Assembly (NCBI GenBank): GCA_934539295.1
Contig: CAKTCN010000008.1
Coordinates: forward strand, 24,338 to 88,337
Direction of reading: 5' to 3'
Length of the DNA stretch: 64,000 bases
Source: an uncultured Allosphingosinicella sp.
GTDB taxonomy: Bacteria > Pseudomonadota > Alphaproteobacteria > Sphingomonadales > Sphingomonadaceae
The notes under the pieces are model-generated. The model was not told where the DNA came from and ran no database searches. It was given only the letters and a program-made list of their open reading frames with translations. Positions 40,338 to 50,088 of this stretch are shown one piece after another. Made by a program: the position numbers and the translations under genes. The number at the start of each line of letters is the position of its first letter. Positions within the stretch are counted from its first letter, which is position 1.

Positions 40338-41966
40338 GTGATGCGGCGCTTGATGCGCGATACCGGCGGCGCCGTCAGTATCATCGGCGCATTCTCGCTC
40401 GTTGCCCTGATCGGCATGATGGGCTTCGTGGTGGACGCGTCCAACGCTTATTCGGCCCAGATCCGCAATCAGCGCGTGTCGGACATGGCCGCACTTTCCG
40501 CCGCCCAGGTGTTGAACGACACAGGCAGCAGCAGTGCCATGCAGGCGGCAGCCGAAGGCGTCACCGCAGCCGCCGGCCTCGCGCAGGCAGACGTCGCCAC
40601 CCGGCGCGTCGGCACGGACGAGGTCGAAGTCACCGTCACCACCGACGAAGGCACCTACTTCGCCCGCATCTTCGGCGCCACCACGCTCGGCGTTTCGGCG
40701 CAGAGCGTCGCCCGGTTCGGCCGCATCGTACCGCCCTGCATGGTGGCGCTTGCGGAAAATGCCCCGGACGGCATCCTGGGCGAAGGCGGCGTTCAGATGA
40801 CGGCGAGCGGTTGCGCAGTAGCATCCAACTCGCAAATACGCGCAACGGGCGGCGCCCGGCTTCAGGCGATGTCGTTCACCACGCCCAACGGCACCGTGGT
40901 CGTGTGCGATCCGGTGCGCGGCCAGCAAGCCTGCGGCGCCAGGATCGAAACCGTGCCCGCCGCCAATCAATTCTCTTCCGGCACCGTGTCAGACCCTTTG
41001 GCGAACAACGCGTCCCTGCAAAGCGCGCTGAACGCGCTCGCCAGCGGCAGCGGTCCGACGTTCCCGGCGGCCAGCGGCGGCAGCGGCTTCGAGCCTCCCT
41101 GGTGGCCGAACGCTTATTCGCACTCGGGCTACCAGGCGACTTGGAACGGGTCGACCAGCACGTTCACCTTCCCGCCGGGCGACTATCAGATCAGCAACCT
41201 GAACGTTCCCGGCGGCATGAAGGTCGTGTTCTCCGGGCCGAACACGCGGGTGCGGGTCAGCGGATCCGTCAATGTCGGGGGCGGGAGTTCGCTGACCGTC
41301 GGTGATGGCGATGTCGTGTTCAACGGCACTATCGCGGTGGGTGGCGGAAGCGGAGTCTATCTCGGCAACGGCTCGCATGCGATCGGATCGGTCAACCTGG
41401 GTGGTAGCGGCATCCTCACCATGGGCACCGGCCCGCTGCATGTGAATGGCAACGTCACCACTGCGGGCGGGAGCACGTTCAACGTCGGCGCAGCCGGTGC
41501 GGGGAAGAGCCACCATATCAACGGCAACGTCGCGCTCAGCGGCAACTCCAATCTGGGCCAAGGTCGCTACACCGTGAACGGGGACTTCTCGAACAATACG
41601 GGTGGCAGCATCACCGGCACCAACGTCAACATACTGGCAAGGGGCAGGCTTACGCTGGGTGGCGGCACCAACATCAACATGTCGGCGCCGACAAGCGACA
41701 GCAACGACCTGTTCGGCGACCTGCTCTTTGCATCGCTGACGAACGGACAAACCTGGATCGGGGCTGGTGCGCAGAACCAGTATAAGGGTGCGATCTACGT
41801 GCCGAGATCGCCGATAAATCTTGAAGGCGGCAGCAGCGTGCTGGCGAGCAACGGCTGCTTCATGATGATCGGCGCCACGATCCGCATGACCGGCGGCGCC
41901 ACGGCGGCAACTAGCTGCCCCAACCTCAGCGGCGGCGGCGGCGTGCTGGTCGCGCTGGTCCGATGA
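40338..41966 (+). CDS. TadG-like protein with beta-solenoid-like C-terminus
   Basis: A 542-residue protein with an N-terminal TadG-like region: one membrane helix near residues 10-32 in GGAVSIIGAFSLVALIGMMGF followed by the conserved VVDASNAYSAQ and helix to about residue 120. Instead of the usual von Willebrand-type C-terminus, residues about 280-455 consist of short glycine/asparagine-rich beta repeats (VNVGGGSSLTVGDGDVVFNG, VHVNGN-type units) resembling a beta-solenoid or bactofilin-like polymer. A GTG at 40338 is followed by ATG at 40341 with CGGAGG upstream; either may be used. It overlaps the following TadE-like gene (ATGA). Role in a Tad-type surface structure is inferred. Confidence 0.75.
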   Translation: MMRRLMRDTGGAVSIIGAFSLVALIGMMGFVVDASNAYSAQIRNQRVSDMAALSAAQVLNDTGSSSAMQAAAEGVTAAAGLAQADVATRRVGTDEVEVTVTTDEGTYFARIFGATTLGVSAQSVARFGRIVPPCMVALAENAPDGILGEGGVQMTASGCAVASNSQIRATGGARLQAMSFTTPNGTVVVCDPVRGQQACGARIETVPAANQFSSGTVSDPLANNASLQSALNALASGSGPTFPAASGGSGFEPPWWPNAYSHSGYQATWNGSTSTFTFPPGDYQISNLNVPGGMKVVFSGPNTRVRVSGSVNVGGGSSLTVGDGDVVFNGTIAVGGGSGVYLGNGSHAIGSVNLGGSGILTMGTGPLHVNGNVTTAGGSTFNVGAAGAGKSHHINGNVALSGNSNLGQGRYTVNGDFSNNTGGSITGTNVNILARGRLTLGGGTNINMSAPTSDSNDLFGDLLFASLTNGQTWIGAGAQNQYKGAIYVPRSPINLEGGSSVLASNGCFMMIGATIRMTGGATAATSCPNLSGGGGVLVALVR

Positions 41967-42457
41967 AGGATCTGCTTCTTCGCCTGAAGCGCGACCAGCG
42001 CGGTGTCGCGGCGGTGGAGTTCGCCCTCTGGTCGGTCTTCATCTTCGTGGTGCTGATGGCCGGGTTCGACTTCGGCATTTACTCGATCCAGAAGGCGCAG
42101 CTTGCGAAGAGCGTCAGCGAAGCGTCCAACTTCGCTTTTGCCACCCGGAAGAATGTGGATGTCTCCCAAATCAGGCAATATGTGAACGCGTCGACCGATT
42201 TGCCGGGCGCTCAACCGACGGTCACCGTCACCTGCAACGTCAATCAGACGTGCGTTAACACCAATCGTCCCTGCGCCTGCCTCAGCGCGACCGGGGTTCT
42301 GTCTACCGCAACCTGCAACAGCAATTGCTCCAACGGAGCGCCGGCAGGCTTCTTCGTTACGATTGAGGCGCGGTATACCTACCAGCAGCCGATCATGCCG
42401 AGCGGCTTCCTGGACGGCGCGGTGATGGTCGAAAAGTCGACGGTGCGACTCCAGTGA
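41963..42457 (+). CDS. TadE-family pseudopilin-like protein
   Basis: A 164-residue protein with the TadE pattern: basic N-terminus (KDLLLRLKRDQRG), then VAAVEFALWSVFIFVVLMAGFDFG with the conserved glutamate in the membrane helix, then an exported domain rich in cysteines (CNVNQTCVNTNRPCACLS, TCNSNC). The cysteine cluster probably forms disulfides. Its ATG overlaps the stop of the TadG-like gene and its stop overlaps the next GTG (GTGA), so the three genes are translationally coupled. Confidence 0.85.
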   Translation: MKDLLLRLKRDQRGVAAVEFALWSVFIFVVLMAGFDFGIYSIQKAQLAKSVSEASNFAFATRKNVDVSQIRQYVNASTDLPGAQPTVTVTCNVNQTCVNTNRPCACLSATGVLSTATCNSNCSNGAPAGFFVTIEARYTYQQPIMPSGFLDGAVMVEKSTVRLQ

Positions 42458-42939
42458 AGCGGCTAGCCAGGAGCGAGAGGGCGGCAGCGGCCGTGGAATT
42501 TGCGCTTGTCGCGCCACTGTTGTTCGCCTTTCTGTTCGGCCTGCTGGAGATAGGCCGGGCGATCTGGACCAAGCAGGTCATTCAGCGTGCGACACACAGC
42601 ACGGTGCGCTGCCTCAGCATCGGTCGGACCGAGTGCCTGACAGATCAGGGTATCAAGGACTTCCTGATCGCCGAAGCAGCGGAGGGAAGGGTCAGGATCA
42701 CCGGCGCGAACGTCTCCTCGGCCACTGATGTGTCCTGCGGAGGTATGGATCGACAGAATAGCGTGACGGTGACCGTCCCGTTCGACACTCCCGTTCCGGC
42801 CATCCTCCCGATGCTGCCGGACCAGTTCAGTGCTACCGCCTGCTTCCCGGACGTGAGCCGCCTCAGCAAGGGCTCATCGGCGCCAGCCACGCCGCCTTCG
42901 CCTACGCCTACGCCTACGCCTTCCCAACCTTCCTCGTGA
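42454..42939 (+). CDS. Second TadE-family protein with Pro-Thr tail
   Basis: A 161-residue pseudopilin-like protein: AAAVEFALVAPLLFAFLFGLLEIGRAIW carries the membrane helix (conserved glutamate at its start and end, seen in part). The C-terminal tail TPPSPTPTPTPS is encoded by repeated CCTACG units (42901-42918) and is likely a disordered, surface-exposed linker. GTG start. It is the last gene of the cassette; no prepilin peptidase, secretin or ATPase is in the window. Confidence 0.8.
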   Translation: MKRLARSERAAAAVEFALVAPLLFAFLFGLLEIGRAIWTKQVIQRATHSTVRCLSIGRTECLTDQGIKDFLIAEAAEGRVRITGANVSSATDVSCGGMDRQNSVTVTVPFDTPVPAILPMLPDQFSATACFPDVSRLSKGSSAPATPPSPTPTPTPSQPSS

Positions 42940-42955
42940 CGGCTAGCGGCTGGAA

Positions 42956-43603
42956 TTAGCCAACCGCACAGGGACTGAACCGCCCGCTCTCCTCATCAAG
43001 CAGGTGCAGCACGCCGTCGGAGATGGCGAAGACGGCTCCGCGAAGCGTCAGCGTTCCCGCCGCCTCGCGTTCGCGCACCCACGGAAAGGTGCGGAGGTTG
43101 CCAAGCGATGTGCGAACGCCCTCCGTTTCCATGTCCGCAAAGGCCGCTCGATCGAGGCCGTCACGATGCCGTTCGCGCACGCGCCGCCGCGCTTCGTCGA
43201 GCATATGGATCCAGTGCCCGATGAAATGGCCTTCGCCATGACCGGCATTGTCGAACTGGCCGGTCAGCGCGGCGGCACATCCACCGCAAAAGCCATGGCC
43301 CATGACGAGGATGTCCGAGACCTGCAACTGGGTCACCGCGAATTCCAGCGCCGCCGAAACGCCGTGATAACCACCATCCTGTTCGAACGGGGGGACCAGA
43401 TTGGCGACGTTGCGCACGACGAACATCTCGCCCGGGTTGGCGTCGAATATCTGCGCCGGATCGACGCGGCTGTCGGAACAGGCGATCACCATCACTTTCG
43501 GCGACTGGCCGGCTGCCAGCTGTCCCCAGCGGGTGCGCTGGGCGGACCAACCATTCTCACGAAAGCGGCTATAGCCTTCCAGCAATTGCCCAAAGTCAGC
43601 CAT
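42956..43603 (-). CDS. Beta-class carbonic anhydrase
   Basis: Interconverts CO2 and bicarbonate. The 215-residue protein has the zinc ligands in ACSDSRVDP (cysteine and the aspartate-arginine dyad) and in GHGFCGGCAAAL (histidine and second cysteine), all intact. It is convergent with the Tad-like cassette and divergent from lipA. Length is typical for the family. Confidence 0.95.
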   Translation of the reverse strand: MADFGQLLEGYSRFRENGWSAQRTRWGQLAAGQSPKVMVIACSDSRVDPAQIFDANPGEMFVVRNVANLVPPFEQDGGYHGVSAALEFAVTQLQVSDILVMGHGFCGGCAAALTGQFDNAGHGEGHFIGHWIHMLDEARRRVRERHRDGLDRAAFADMETEGVRTSLGNLRTFPWVREREAAGTLTLRGAVFAISDGVLHLLDEESGRFSPCAVG

Positions 43604-43692
43604 GACGTCCTTGCTCCCGTTGCAACCGGCGATCGACTAGTCGCAAGCGGGGAGGGGTGGCAAGTCGCGCGGCGGGGCGCTATCTGCGGCCC

Positions 43693-44616
43693 ATGAACGA
43701 GATTTCGAAGATCGCGCCCGCGCCGAAGGTCCGCAAGCCCGACTGGATCCGGGTCAAGGCACCGACCAGCGCTGGCTTTGCCGAGACCAAGCAGCTGATG
43801 CGCCGCCTGAACCTCGCCACGGTGTGCGAGGAAGCAGCCTGTCCGAACATCGGCGAATGCTGGACCAAGAAGCATGCCACGGTGATGATCCTGGGCGATA
43901 CCTGCACGCGGGCCTGCGCCTTCTGTAACGTCAAGACGGGCATGCCCCGGGCCGTCGACCCGCTGGAGCCGGAGCATGTTGCGACCGCAGCCGCGGAGCT
44001 CGGCCTCGAGCACATCGTGGTGACCTCCGTCGATCGCGACGATCTGCCGGACGGGGGTGCCAGCCAGTTCGTGAAAGTGATCGAGGCGCTGCGCCGTAAC
44101 ACACCCAAGACCACGATCGAGATCCTGACGCCGGACTTTCGCAACAAGGCGCAGGCCGCGGTGGAGACGATCATCGAGGCGCGGCCGGATGTCTACAATC
44201 ACAATCTCGAAACGGTACCTCGGCTTTACCCGACCATTCGGCCAGGCGCACGCTATTATGCGTCGCTTCGCCTGCTCGAGTCGGTGAAGCGGCACGACCC
44301 GTCCATCTTCACCAAGTCCGGTGTCATGGTCGGACTCGGGGAGGAGCGGCTGGAGGTTCATCAGGTGATGGACGACATGCGGTCGGCCGACATCGACTTC
44401 CTGACAATGGGCCAGTACCTCCAGCCGACGCCGCGCCATGCCAAGGTGCATGAGTTCGTCAGCCCGAAAACGTTCGCGGCTTACGCATCCATCGCGCGGG
44501 CCAAGGGCTTCCTGCTGGTCGCTGCGTCGCCGCTTACCCGGTCCAGCTACCATGCCGGCGACGATTTCGAGAAGATGCGCGCGGCGCGGGAAGCGAAGCT
44601 CGCCTCGGCGCGTTAG
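43693..44616 (+). CDS. lipA: Lipoyl synthase
   Basis: Radical-SAM enzyme inserting two sulfurs into octanoyl chains on dehydrogenase E2 subunits and GcvH. The 307-residue product contains both iron-sulfur motifs: the auxiliary cluster cysteines in [12 protein letters not shown] and the radical-[11 protein letters not shown] (CxxxCxxC). The ATG at 43693 gives the usual N-terminus. It is followed 8 bases later by a RatA/COQ10-like gene. Confidence 0.97.
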   Translation: MNEISKIAPAPKVRKPDWIRVKAPTSAGFAETKQLMRRLNLATVCEEAACPNIGECWTKKHATVMILGDTCTRACAFCNVKTGMPRAVDPLEPEHVATAAAELGLEHIVVTSVDRDDLPDGGASQFVKVIEALRRNTPKTTIEILTPDFRNKAQAAVETIIEARPDVYNHNLETVPRLYPTIRPGARYYASLRLLESVKRHDPSIFTKSGVMVGLGEERLEVHQVMDDMRSADIDFLTMGQYLQPTPRHAKVHEFVSPKTFAAYASIARAKGFLLVAASPLTRSSYHAGDDFEKMRAAREAKLASAR

Positions 44617-44624
44617 GGGCTGCG

Positions 44625-45098
44625 ATGCCGAGACATAGCGAAACCCGGAACCTTCCCTACAGCCCCGAACAGATGTTCGATCTGGTCGCGGACGTGAAAC
44701 GATATGGGGAGTTCCTGCCGTGGGTTGCCGCCGTCCGGGTGCGCTCGGATAGTGACACGCTGATGATCGCCGACCTGGTTGTCGGGTTCAAAGCGATCAA
44801 GGAAAGCTTCACGTCACAAGTGAACAAGCAGCGCCCGGGTCAGATCACCATCGACTACCTGGAAGGTCCGCTCAAATATCTGAAGAACGACTGGAAGTTC
44901 CACCCCGATGGAACGGGCGGAACGAACATCGATTTCTGCGTCGATTTTGCCTTCCGTTCGCGGATATTCGAGGCGCTTGCGGGCCAGATGTTCGACCGGG
45001 CGCTCCGTAAGATGATCGGTGCGTTCGAAGACCGTGCTCGACAGCTTTACGGGGCTGAGCGCGGCATCAGCAACTCGAGCGCGCAAAGCGCCGCCTGA
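44625..45098 (+). CDS. RatA/COQ10-like START-domain protein
   Basis: A 157-residue SRPBCC (START-like) protein. SPEQMFDLVADVKRYGEFLPWVAAVRV is the typical start, and the NKQRPGQITIDYLEGPLKYL and FRSRIFEALAGQMFDRALRKMIGAFEDRA segments follow COQ10/RatA homologues. Family members bind coenzyme Q or, in E. coli (RatA), block ribosome association. Which activity applies here is uncertain. Its 3' end overlaps the convergent pncC gene by 52 bases. Confidence 0.88.
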   Translation: MPRHSETRNLPYSPEQMFDLVADVKRYGEFLPWVAAVRVRSDSDTLMIADLVVGFKAIKESFTSQVNKQRPGQITIDYLEGPLKYLKNDWKFHPDGTGGTNIDFCVDFAFRSRIFEALAGQMFDRALRKMIGAFEDRARQLYGAERGISNSSAQSAA

Positions 45099-45571
45099 AG
45101 TCGTACGCCGCCGCGGCCGAGATCCCCGAAGTCGCGGCGGTCGGCTGTGATCTCCTCGGGATCGGCACCGCGGCGGGCGCGGGCGAACACGACCGTTCCA
45201 ACCGGCTTGCCCAGGCTCCCGCCGCCGGGACCGGCAATGCCGGTAATCGCCACTGCCACATCGGCGTTGGTCCGAGCAATTGCGCCCTGCGCCATCTCCC
45301 AGGCAGTCGCGACGGAAACGGCGCCAAAGGTTTCCAGAACCTCCGGGCTCACGTCCAGCAGCGCCGCCTTTGCCTCATCGGCGTAGGTGACGAAGCCGGC
45401 GTCGAACACGTCCGAAGATCCTGGCGTCTCCGTCAGGGCGGCCGAGACCAGACCACCAGTACAACTTTCGGCCACGGCGATGCGCAGCCCCGCAGCCCGA
45501 TTGGCCGCGACCACCTGCTCCGCCATTTCCACTAGTCGGTCCGGCAGAATCGTATCGCGTATCTCGCTCAT
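45047..45571 (-). CDS. pncC: Nicotinamide-nucleotide amidohydrolase (PncC/CinA C-domain)
   Basis: Deamidates NMN to nicotinate mononucleotide in NAD recycling. The 174-residue protein is the stand-alone CinA C-terminal domain: LRIAVAESCTGGLVSAALTETPGSSDVF with the catalytic serine/cysteine area, YADEAKAALLDVSPEVLETFGAVS, and GIAGPGGGSLGKPVGTV. Its start overlaps the ispDF stop (ATGA). The C-terminal codons lie within the convergent RatA-like gene. Confidence 0.92.
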   Translation of the reverse strand: MSEIRDTILPDRLVEMAEQVVAANRAAGLRIAVAESCTGGLVSAALTETPGSSDVFDAGFVTYADEAKAALLDVSPEVLETFGAVSVATAWEMAQGAIARTNADVAVAITGIAGPGGGSLGKPVGTVVFARARRGADPEEITADRRDFGDLGRGGVRLQAALCALELLMPRSAP

Positions 45572-46731
45572 GAATCCTCCGGTACCCGCACCGATGCGAT
45601 CGCCTGGGCAGCGATGCCTTCACGTCGCCCGGTGAATCCCAACTGCTCCGTCGTGGTCGCCTTAACGCTGACCTGCGACGATTTGAGCCGCAGAATGCCG
45701 GCAATACTGTCACGAATGGCACCGCGATGAGGCCCGATCTTGGGCGCCTCGCAGATGATCGTCACGTCGACATGATCGATCCGGCCACCCCGCGCACCTA
45801 CGAGATCGCGGGCATGTTCGAGGAAGATGGCGGAAGCTGCGCCCCGCAACTGAGGATCGCTGGGTGGGAAGTGATCACCGATATCACCTTCCCCGACCGC
45901 GCCAAGCACTGCGTCGGTTATCGCGTGGAGGGCGACGTCCGCATCGCTGTGCCCCTTGAGACGCTTGCCATGAGGGATCAATACGCCCCCGATCCAGGCG
46001 CCGTCGCCCTCGGCGAAGGCATGAACGTCGAAACCAAGACCGGTGCGCGTGACCAGAGCGCCGGCGAGCCGCGCCTCCACGCGCTGGAAGTCGGCTTCGT
46101 AGGTCAGCTTGTCCAGCATTACGTCTCCTTCGACCAGGGCGACCTTCATGCCAGCCGCGCGGGCAATCTGCGCATCGTCGGTCGCTTCCTTGTTCTCGGG
46201 CCATGCACGATGGGCGTCGAGGATTGCATCGAAGCGGAAGGTTTGCGGCGTCTGCACTCGAACCAGCGCGTCACGAGGTGCCACGCCGCCGAGCACATCG
46301 CCCGCATGGGCGAGAGTATCCACGACCGGCAGCACCGGCACCGCGGCGCTATGTTCCCGCGCGGACGCGACGAGATCATCGACTAGACGTGAAGGGAGGA
46401 ATGCGCGGGCGGCGTCGTGTATGAGCACAATGTCTGCGCCGTTATTGGCGGCGATATGCTCCAGCCCGTTGCGGACCGACTGTTGGCGCATCGCGCCGCC
46501 GACGGTGGATGAAGCGGTTCGATCCCCGATCGCATCCATCAGCAACTCACCCTGTCCAGGGCCAATCACCACCACGACTTCATCGATCAATGGATGATCA
46601 AGATGATCGATCGCATGGGCGACGAGGGCCTTGCCGGCTACGGTTCTGAACTGCTTGGGAAGGGCGCCACCGGCGCGACTGCCGTTGCCCGCCGCGACAA
46701 CCAGCGCGACAATGCGGGGTTTGCTCGTCAT
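45568..46731 (-). CDS. ispDF: Bifunctional IspD/IspF enzyme
   Basis: A fusion of two MEP-pathway enzymes for isoprenoid precursors. Residues about 1-225 are the CTP-dependent IspD ([38 protein letters not shown]). Residues about 230-387 are IspF ([46 protein letters not shown]) with zinc-binding aspartate and histidines. Such fusions are known in alphaproteobacteria. Length 387 matches. It is divergent from dusB and coupled to pncC. Confidence 0.97.
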   Translation of the reverse strand: MTSKPRIVALVVAAGNGSRAGGALPKQFRTVAGKALVAHAIDHLDHPLIDEVVVVIGPGQGELLMDAIGDRTASSTVGGAMRQQSVRNGLEHIAANNGADIVLIHDAARAFLPSRLVDDLVASAREHSAAVPVLPVVDTLAHAGDVLGGVAPRDALVRVQTPQTFRFDAILDAHRAWPENKEATDDAQIARAAGMKVALVEGDVMLDKLTYEADFQRVEARLAGALVTRTGLGFDVHAFAEGDGAWIGGVLIPHGKRLKGHSDADVALHAITDAVLGAVGEGDIGDHFPPSDPQLRGAASAIFLEHARDLVGARGGRIDHVDVTIICEAPKIGPHRGAIRDSIAGILRLKSSQVSVKATTTEQLGFTGRREGIAAQAIASVRVPEDS

Positions 46732-46796
46732 CGCGCCGCCTTAACCGAGCCTCGCCTTGCCCGCTAGCGGCTTTGACCCTATGTACACACCTTCCC

Positions 46797-47795
46797 ATGC
46801 AGAAGCTGTCGCCCATAGAAATCGGACCCGTCCGCATCGAATCGCCTGTTATTCTGGCGCCTATGACGGGCGTGACCGACGGACCGTTCCGTAAGATCGT
46901 GAAGCGCTATGGGGCAGGGCTCACCGTCACCGAGATGATTGCGAGCCAGGCCGCTATTCGCGAAACGCGCCAGTCTCTTCAGAAAGCCGCCTGGGATCCG
47001 ATCGAAGATCCGGTGTCGATGCAATTGGTCGGCTGCACGCCCGTCGAAATGGCGGAGGCAGCCAGGCTCAACGAGGATCGCGGCGCCGCGATCATCGACA
47101 TCAACATGGGTTGCCCGGTGCGCAAGGTCACCAACGGCGATGCCGGTTCCGCTCTGATGCGAGACCTGAAGCTCGCAGCCTCGCTGATCGAGGCATGCGT
47201 CAAGGCAGTGAAGGTGCCGGTGACGCTGAAGATGCGCATGGGGTGGGACCACGGCAGCCTCAACGCGCCGGAACTTGCCCGTATCGCCGAGGACCTCGGT
47301 GCGCGGATGATCACGGTACACGGTCGCACCCGCAACCAGATGTACAAGGGCGAAGCCGACTGGGCCTTCGTGTCCAAGGTGAAGCAAGCTGTGAGCGTGC
47401 CTGTTGTCGTGAACGGCGACATCTGCTCGGTCGATGATGTCGAGCAGGCGCTGGTGCAGTCCGGTGCCGACGCGGTCATGATCGGACGGGGAGCCTATGG
47501 CCGCCCTTGGTTGCTGGGTCAGGTCGTACACTGGTTGCAGACCGGCGAGCGCAGATTCGATCCCACCATCGATGAACAGTTCGCGACGCTGATGGAGCAA
47601 TATGAGGCGATGCTCTTCCTTTACGGAGTCGAAAATGGCGTGAACATCGCCCGTAAGCATGTGGGTTGGTATACGAAGGGGCTGCACGGTTCGGCCGAGT
47701 TCCGCAATGCCTTCAACCGCATCGTCGATCCGGCGGAGGCGAAGAATGCGCTCAGGGCCTTCTATGCGCCCTGGCTCAGCAAAGCAGCGGCCTGA
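46797..47795 (+). CDS. dusB: tRNA-dihydrouridine synthase (DusB/NifR3-like)
   Basis: FMN-dependent reduction of uridines in tRNA D-loops. The 332-residue product has [19 protein letters not shown], the catalytic cysteine in [11 protein letters not shown], and [14 protein letters not shown] with the FMN-binding ARG/lys contacts. The ATG at 46797 is chosen as the typical family start over an upstream TTG at 46773. It is followed by ntrYX, the arrangement in which nifR3 was originally named. Confidence 0.95.
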   Translation: MQKLSPIEIGPVRIESPVILAPMTGVTDGPFRKIVKRYGAGLTVTEMIASQAAIRETRQSLQKAAWDPIEDPVSMQLVGCTPVEMAEAARLNEDRGAAIIDINMGCPVRKVTNGDAGSALMRDLKLAASLIEACVKAVKVPVTLKMRMGWDHGSLNAPELARIAEDLGARMITVHGRTRNQMYKGEADWAFVSKVKQAVSVPVVVNGDICSVDDVEQALVQSGADAVMIGRGAYGRPWLLGQVVHWLQTGERRFDPTIDEQFATLMEQYEAMLFLYGVENGVNIARKHVGWYTKGLHGSAEFRNAFNRIVDPAEAKNALRAFYAPWLSKAAA

Positions 47796-47844
47796 TCACG
47801 AAAGTTGTGTTCTTTTTGCCACATTCTCGTGGTAAGCCAGTTCG

Positions 47845-50088
47845 GTGAACGCTGAAGCGCCGATTTCTTTCGCAGCCGACCATCCGTTGCAACAGCGCGT
47901 AGCGCGGTTCTTCGGCAAGAAGCGGCTGATCCGCCTCGCAGAAATCGTAGCGCTCGTCTCGCTGATCGTGATGGCAGGCGTCACCTATTTCGTCGTTACC
48001 GGCGATAGCGGGTCCGCGTCGCTGCTGACTCCGCTAATGGTGGCGCTACTTCTTATCGCCAACCTCGTGCCTGCCATGGCGATCATGGTGCTGATCGCAC
48101 GCAGGTTCGCCTTGCGACGCGCACGAATGTCCATGGTCGGCAGTAAGGGACGATTGCACGTCCGACTGGTTGCCTTGTTCGCGGTGGTCGCAAGTGTGCC
48201 CACGATCATGGTCGTTGTGCTTGCGTCGCTGCTGTTTCAATATGGCAGCGATTTCTGGTTCTCCGACCGCGCCAAGACCGTGATCGGCAACGCGCAGGAA
48301 GTGGCGCGTCAGTATCGGCTCGAGCAGCTGCATGAGGTGCAGCTCGAGGTCGAGACGATGGGCGCGGATGTCGTGAATTGGGCGAATGACCGCGGGTTCG
48401 ACGATCCTCAGTTCCTTGATTTCCTGCTCGAACAGACGGCACGGCGCTACCTGCTCGAATCCGCACTTCTGACGATCGGCGAAGATGGAAAGGTCAAGGT
48501 CGACAGCGCCGTAAACCTCTACGACCGCCCGCTCGAGGATCGCTTTTCAGTCTCGGTCCTGAGGTCGCTCAAGGCCGGAGAGGCTCGCGCGAAGGAAGAG
48601 GAAGGCGATCGAATCGAAGCCGTGGTGCGGCTCGATCCGGAAGCTCCCGTTTACATATATGGCGCGCGCGCGGTGAACCCGCAGCTTCTGCGCCTTGCGC
48701 AGGACTCGCAGCGGGCGGCGAACGAATATGATGCCGTCGTGGACCGCTCGCGCATTTACCAGCTTCGTTTCAACGCAGCCCTCCTGATCGTCTCGCTCAT
48801 CATCCTTGGCATTGTCACCTGGATCGCCCTGGCAGTGGCTGATCGCCTCGTACGACCTGTTGGCGAGCTCGTCGGCGCAGCGAGGCAGGTCGCCGGCGGC
48901 GATCTCTCCGCGCGCGTTCCGGTGGCGCAGGTTCAGGACGAAGTCGGGATTCTCGGTGACGCGTTCAACCGCATGACCAGCCGGCTGGAGGAGCAGACGG
49001 GCGCGCTTATCTCGGCGAACCGTCAGATCGACAGCCGACGGGCCTTCATCGAAGCCGTGCTATCGGGTGTGACCGCCGGCATCATTTCCGTAGATGGGGA
49101 GCGCAAGGTGAGCCTCATCAACAGCTCGGCCGAAGCGCTGCTCAAGACCGGTGGGAAAAGCGCCGTCGGGCAAAAGCTGGAAATTCTGGCGCCCGAGTTG
49201 GACGAGCAGCTCGACAGTGAACTGCGCGAGGATATCATCCAGTTCGCCTCGCATGGGGAACCGCGGACGCTCGCGGTCAAGCGGGTGCGTGTAGAGAATG
49301 GGCACGTCATCACCTTCGACGACATCACTGATCAGCTTGCCGACCAACGCCGCGCCGCCTGGTCGGACGTCGCCCGGCGCATCGCGCATGAGATCAAGAA
49401 CCCGCTTACACCCATCCAACTCGCTGCCGAGCGGCTTCAGCGGCGCTACGGCAATGAGGTTCAGTCGGATCCTTCGACCTTCGCGCGCCTCACCAGCACC
49501 ATCGTGCGTCAGGTCGGCGATCTGAGGCGAATGGTGGATGAGTTCTCCTCCTTCGCTCGCATGCCGAAGCCGATATTCCGCGAAGAGGCCGCCGCGCCGA
49601 TCGCCAGCCAGGCCTTGTTCCTTCATGAAGTGGCACACCCTGACATTATCTTCTCGCTGGAGGCTCCCGACCCGTCGCCCACCCTGGTCTGCGATCGGCG
49701 ACAGCTCGGCCAGGCGCTGACCAACGTCGTAAAGAACGGCGTCGAAGCCATCCAGCAGAGGCGCGATGCAGGCGAACTCGCCGCGGGCGAGGGGCGGGTG
49801 ACCATGCGCCTGCACGAAGACGAGGGAAGCCTGATCGTGGAGATCCGCGACAATGGCATTGGCCTGCCGGCGGAACGCGCGCGTATCACCGAACCCTATA
49901 TGACGACACGGACCAAAGGAACCGGACTCGGCCTCGCCATCGTCAAGAAGATCGTGGAAGAGCATTTTGGACGGGTAGAATTCGAAGACGCGCCAGGTGG
50001 GGGTACCCTGGTTCGAATGGTGTTCGATGTCGAGGCGCTCGGCCGCCTGGACACGAACTTAGGTGAAGACGGGCAGGCAAACGACTGA
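47845..50088 (+). CDS. ntrY: Nitrogen-related sensor kinase NtrY
   Basis: A membrane sensor kinase paired with NtrX. The 747-residue protein has membrane helices near residues 31-53, 60-88, 105-133 and 313-337, then a HAMP linker, a PAS domain around residues 385-480, the phosphoacceptor RRIAHEIKNPLTPIQLAAERL region, and ATPase motifs (VKNGVEAI, IRDNGIGLP, TKGTGLGLAIVKKIV). The GTG at 47845 gives a plausible N-terminus. It overlaps ntrX by one base (TGATG). Signal sensed is unknown; nitrogen and redox roles are known in relatives. Confidence 0.95.
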   Translation: MNAEAPISFAADHPLQQRVARFFGKKRLIRLAEIVALVSLIVMAGVTYFVVTGDSGSASLLTPLMVALLLIANLVPAMAIMVLIARRFALRRARMSMVGSKGRLHVRLVALFAVVASVPTIMVVVLASLLFQYGSDFWFSDRAKTVIGNAQEVARQYRLEQLHEVQLEVETMGADVVNWANDRGFDDPQFLDFLLEQTARRYLLESALLTIGEDGKVKVDSAVNLYDRPLEDRFSVSVLRSLKAGEARAKEEEGDRIEAVVRLDPEAPVYIYGARAVNPQLLRLAQDSQRAANEYDAVVDRSRIYQLRFNAALLIVSLIILGIVTWIALAVADRLVRPVGELVGAARQVAGGDLSARVPVAQVQDEVGILGDAFNRMTSRLEEQTGALISANRQIDSRRAFIEAVLSGVTAGIISVDGERKVSLINSSAEALLKTGGKSAVGQKLEILAPELDEQLDSELREDIIQFASHGEPRTLAVKRVRVENGHVITFDDITDQLADQRRAAWSDVARRIAHEIKNPLTPIQLAAERLQRRYGNEVQSDPSTFARLTSTIVRQVGDLRRMVDEFSSFARMPKPIFREEAAAPIASQALFLHEVAHPDIIFSLEAPDPSPTLVCDRRQLGQALTNVVKNGVEAIQQRRDAGELAAGEGRVTMRLHEDEGSLIVEIRDNGIGLPAERARITEPYMTTRTKGTGLGLAIVKKIVEEHFGRVEFEDAPGGGTLVRMVFDVEALGRLDTNLGEDGQAND

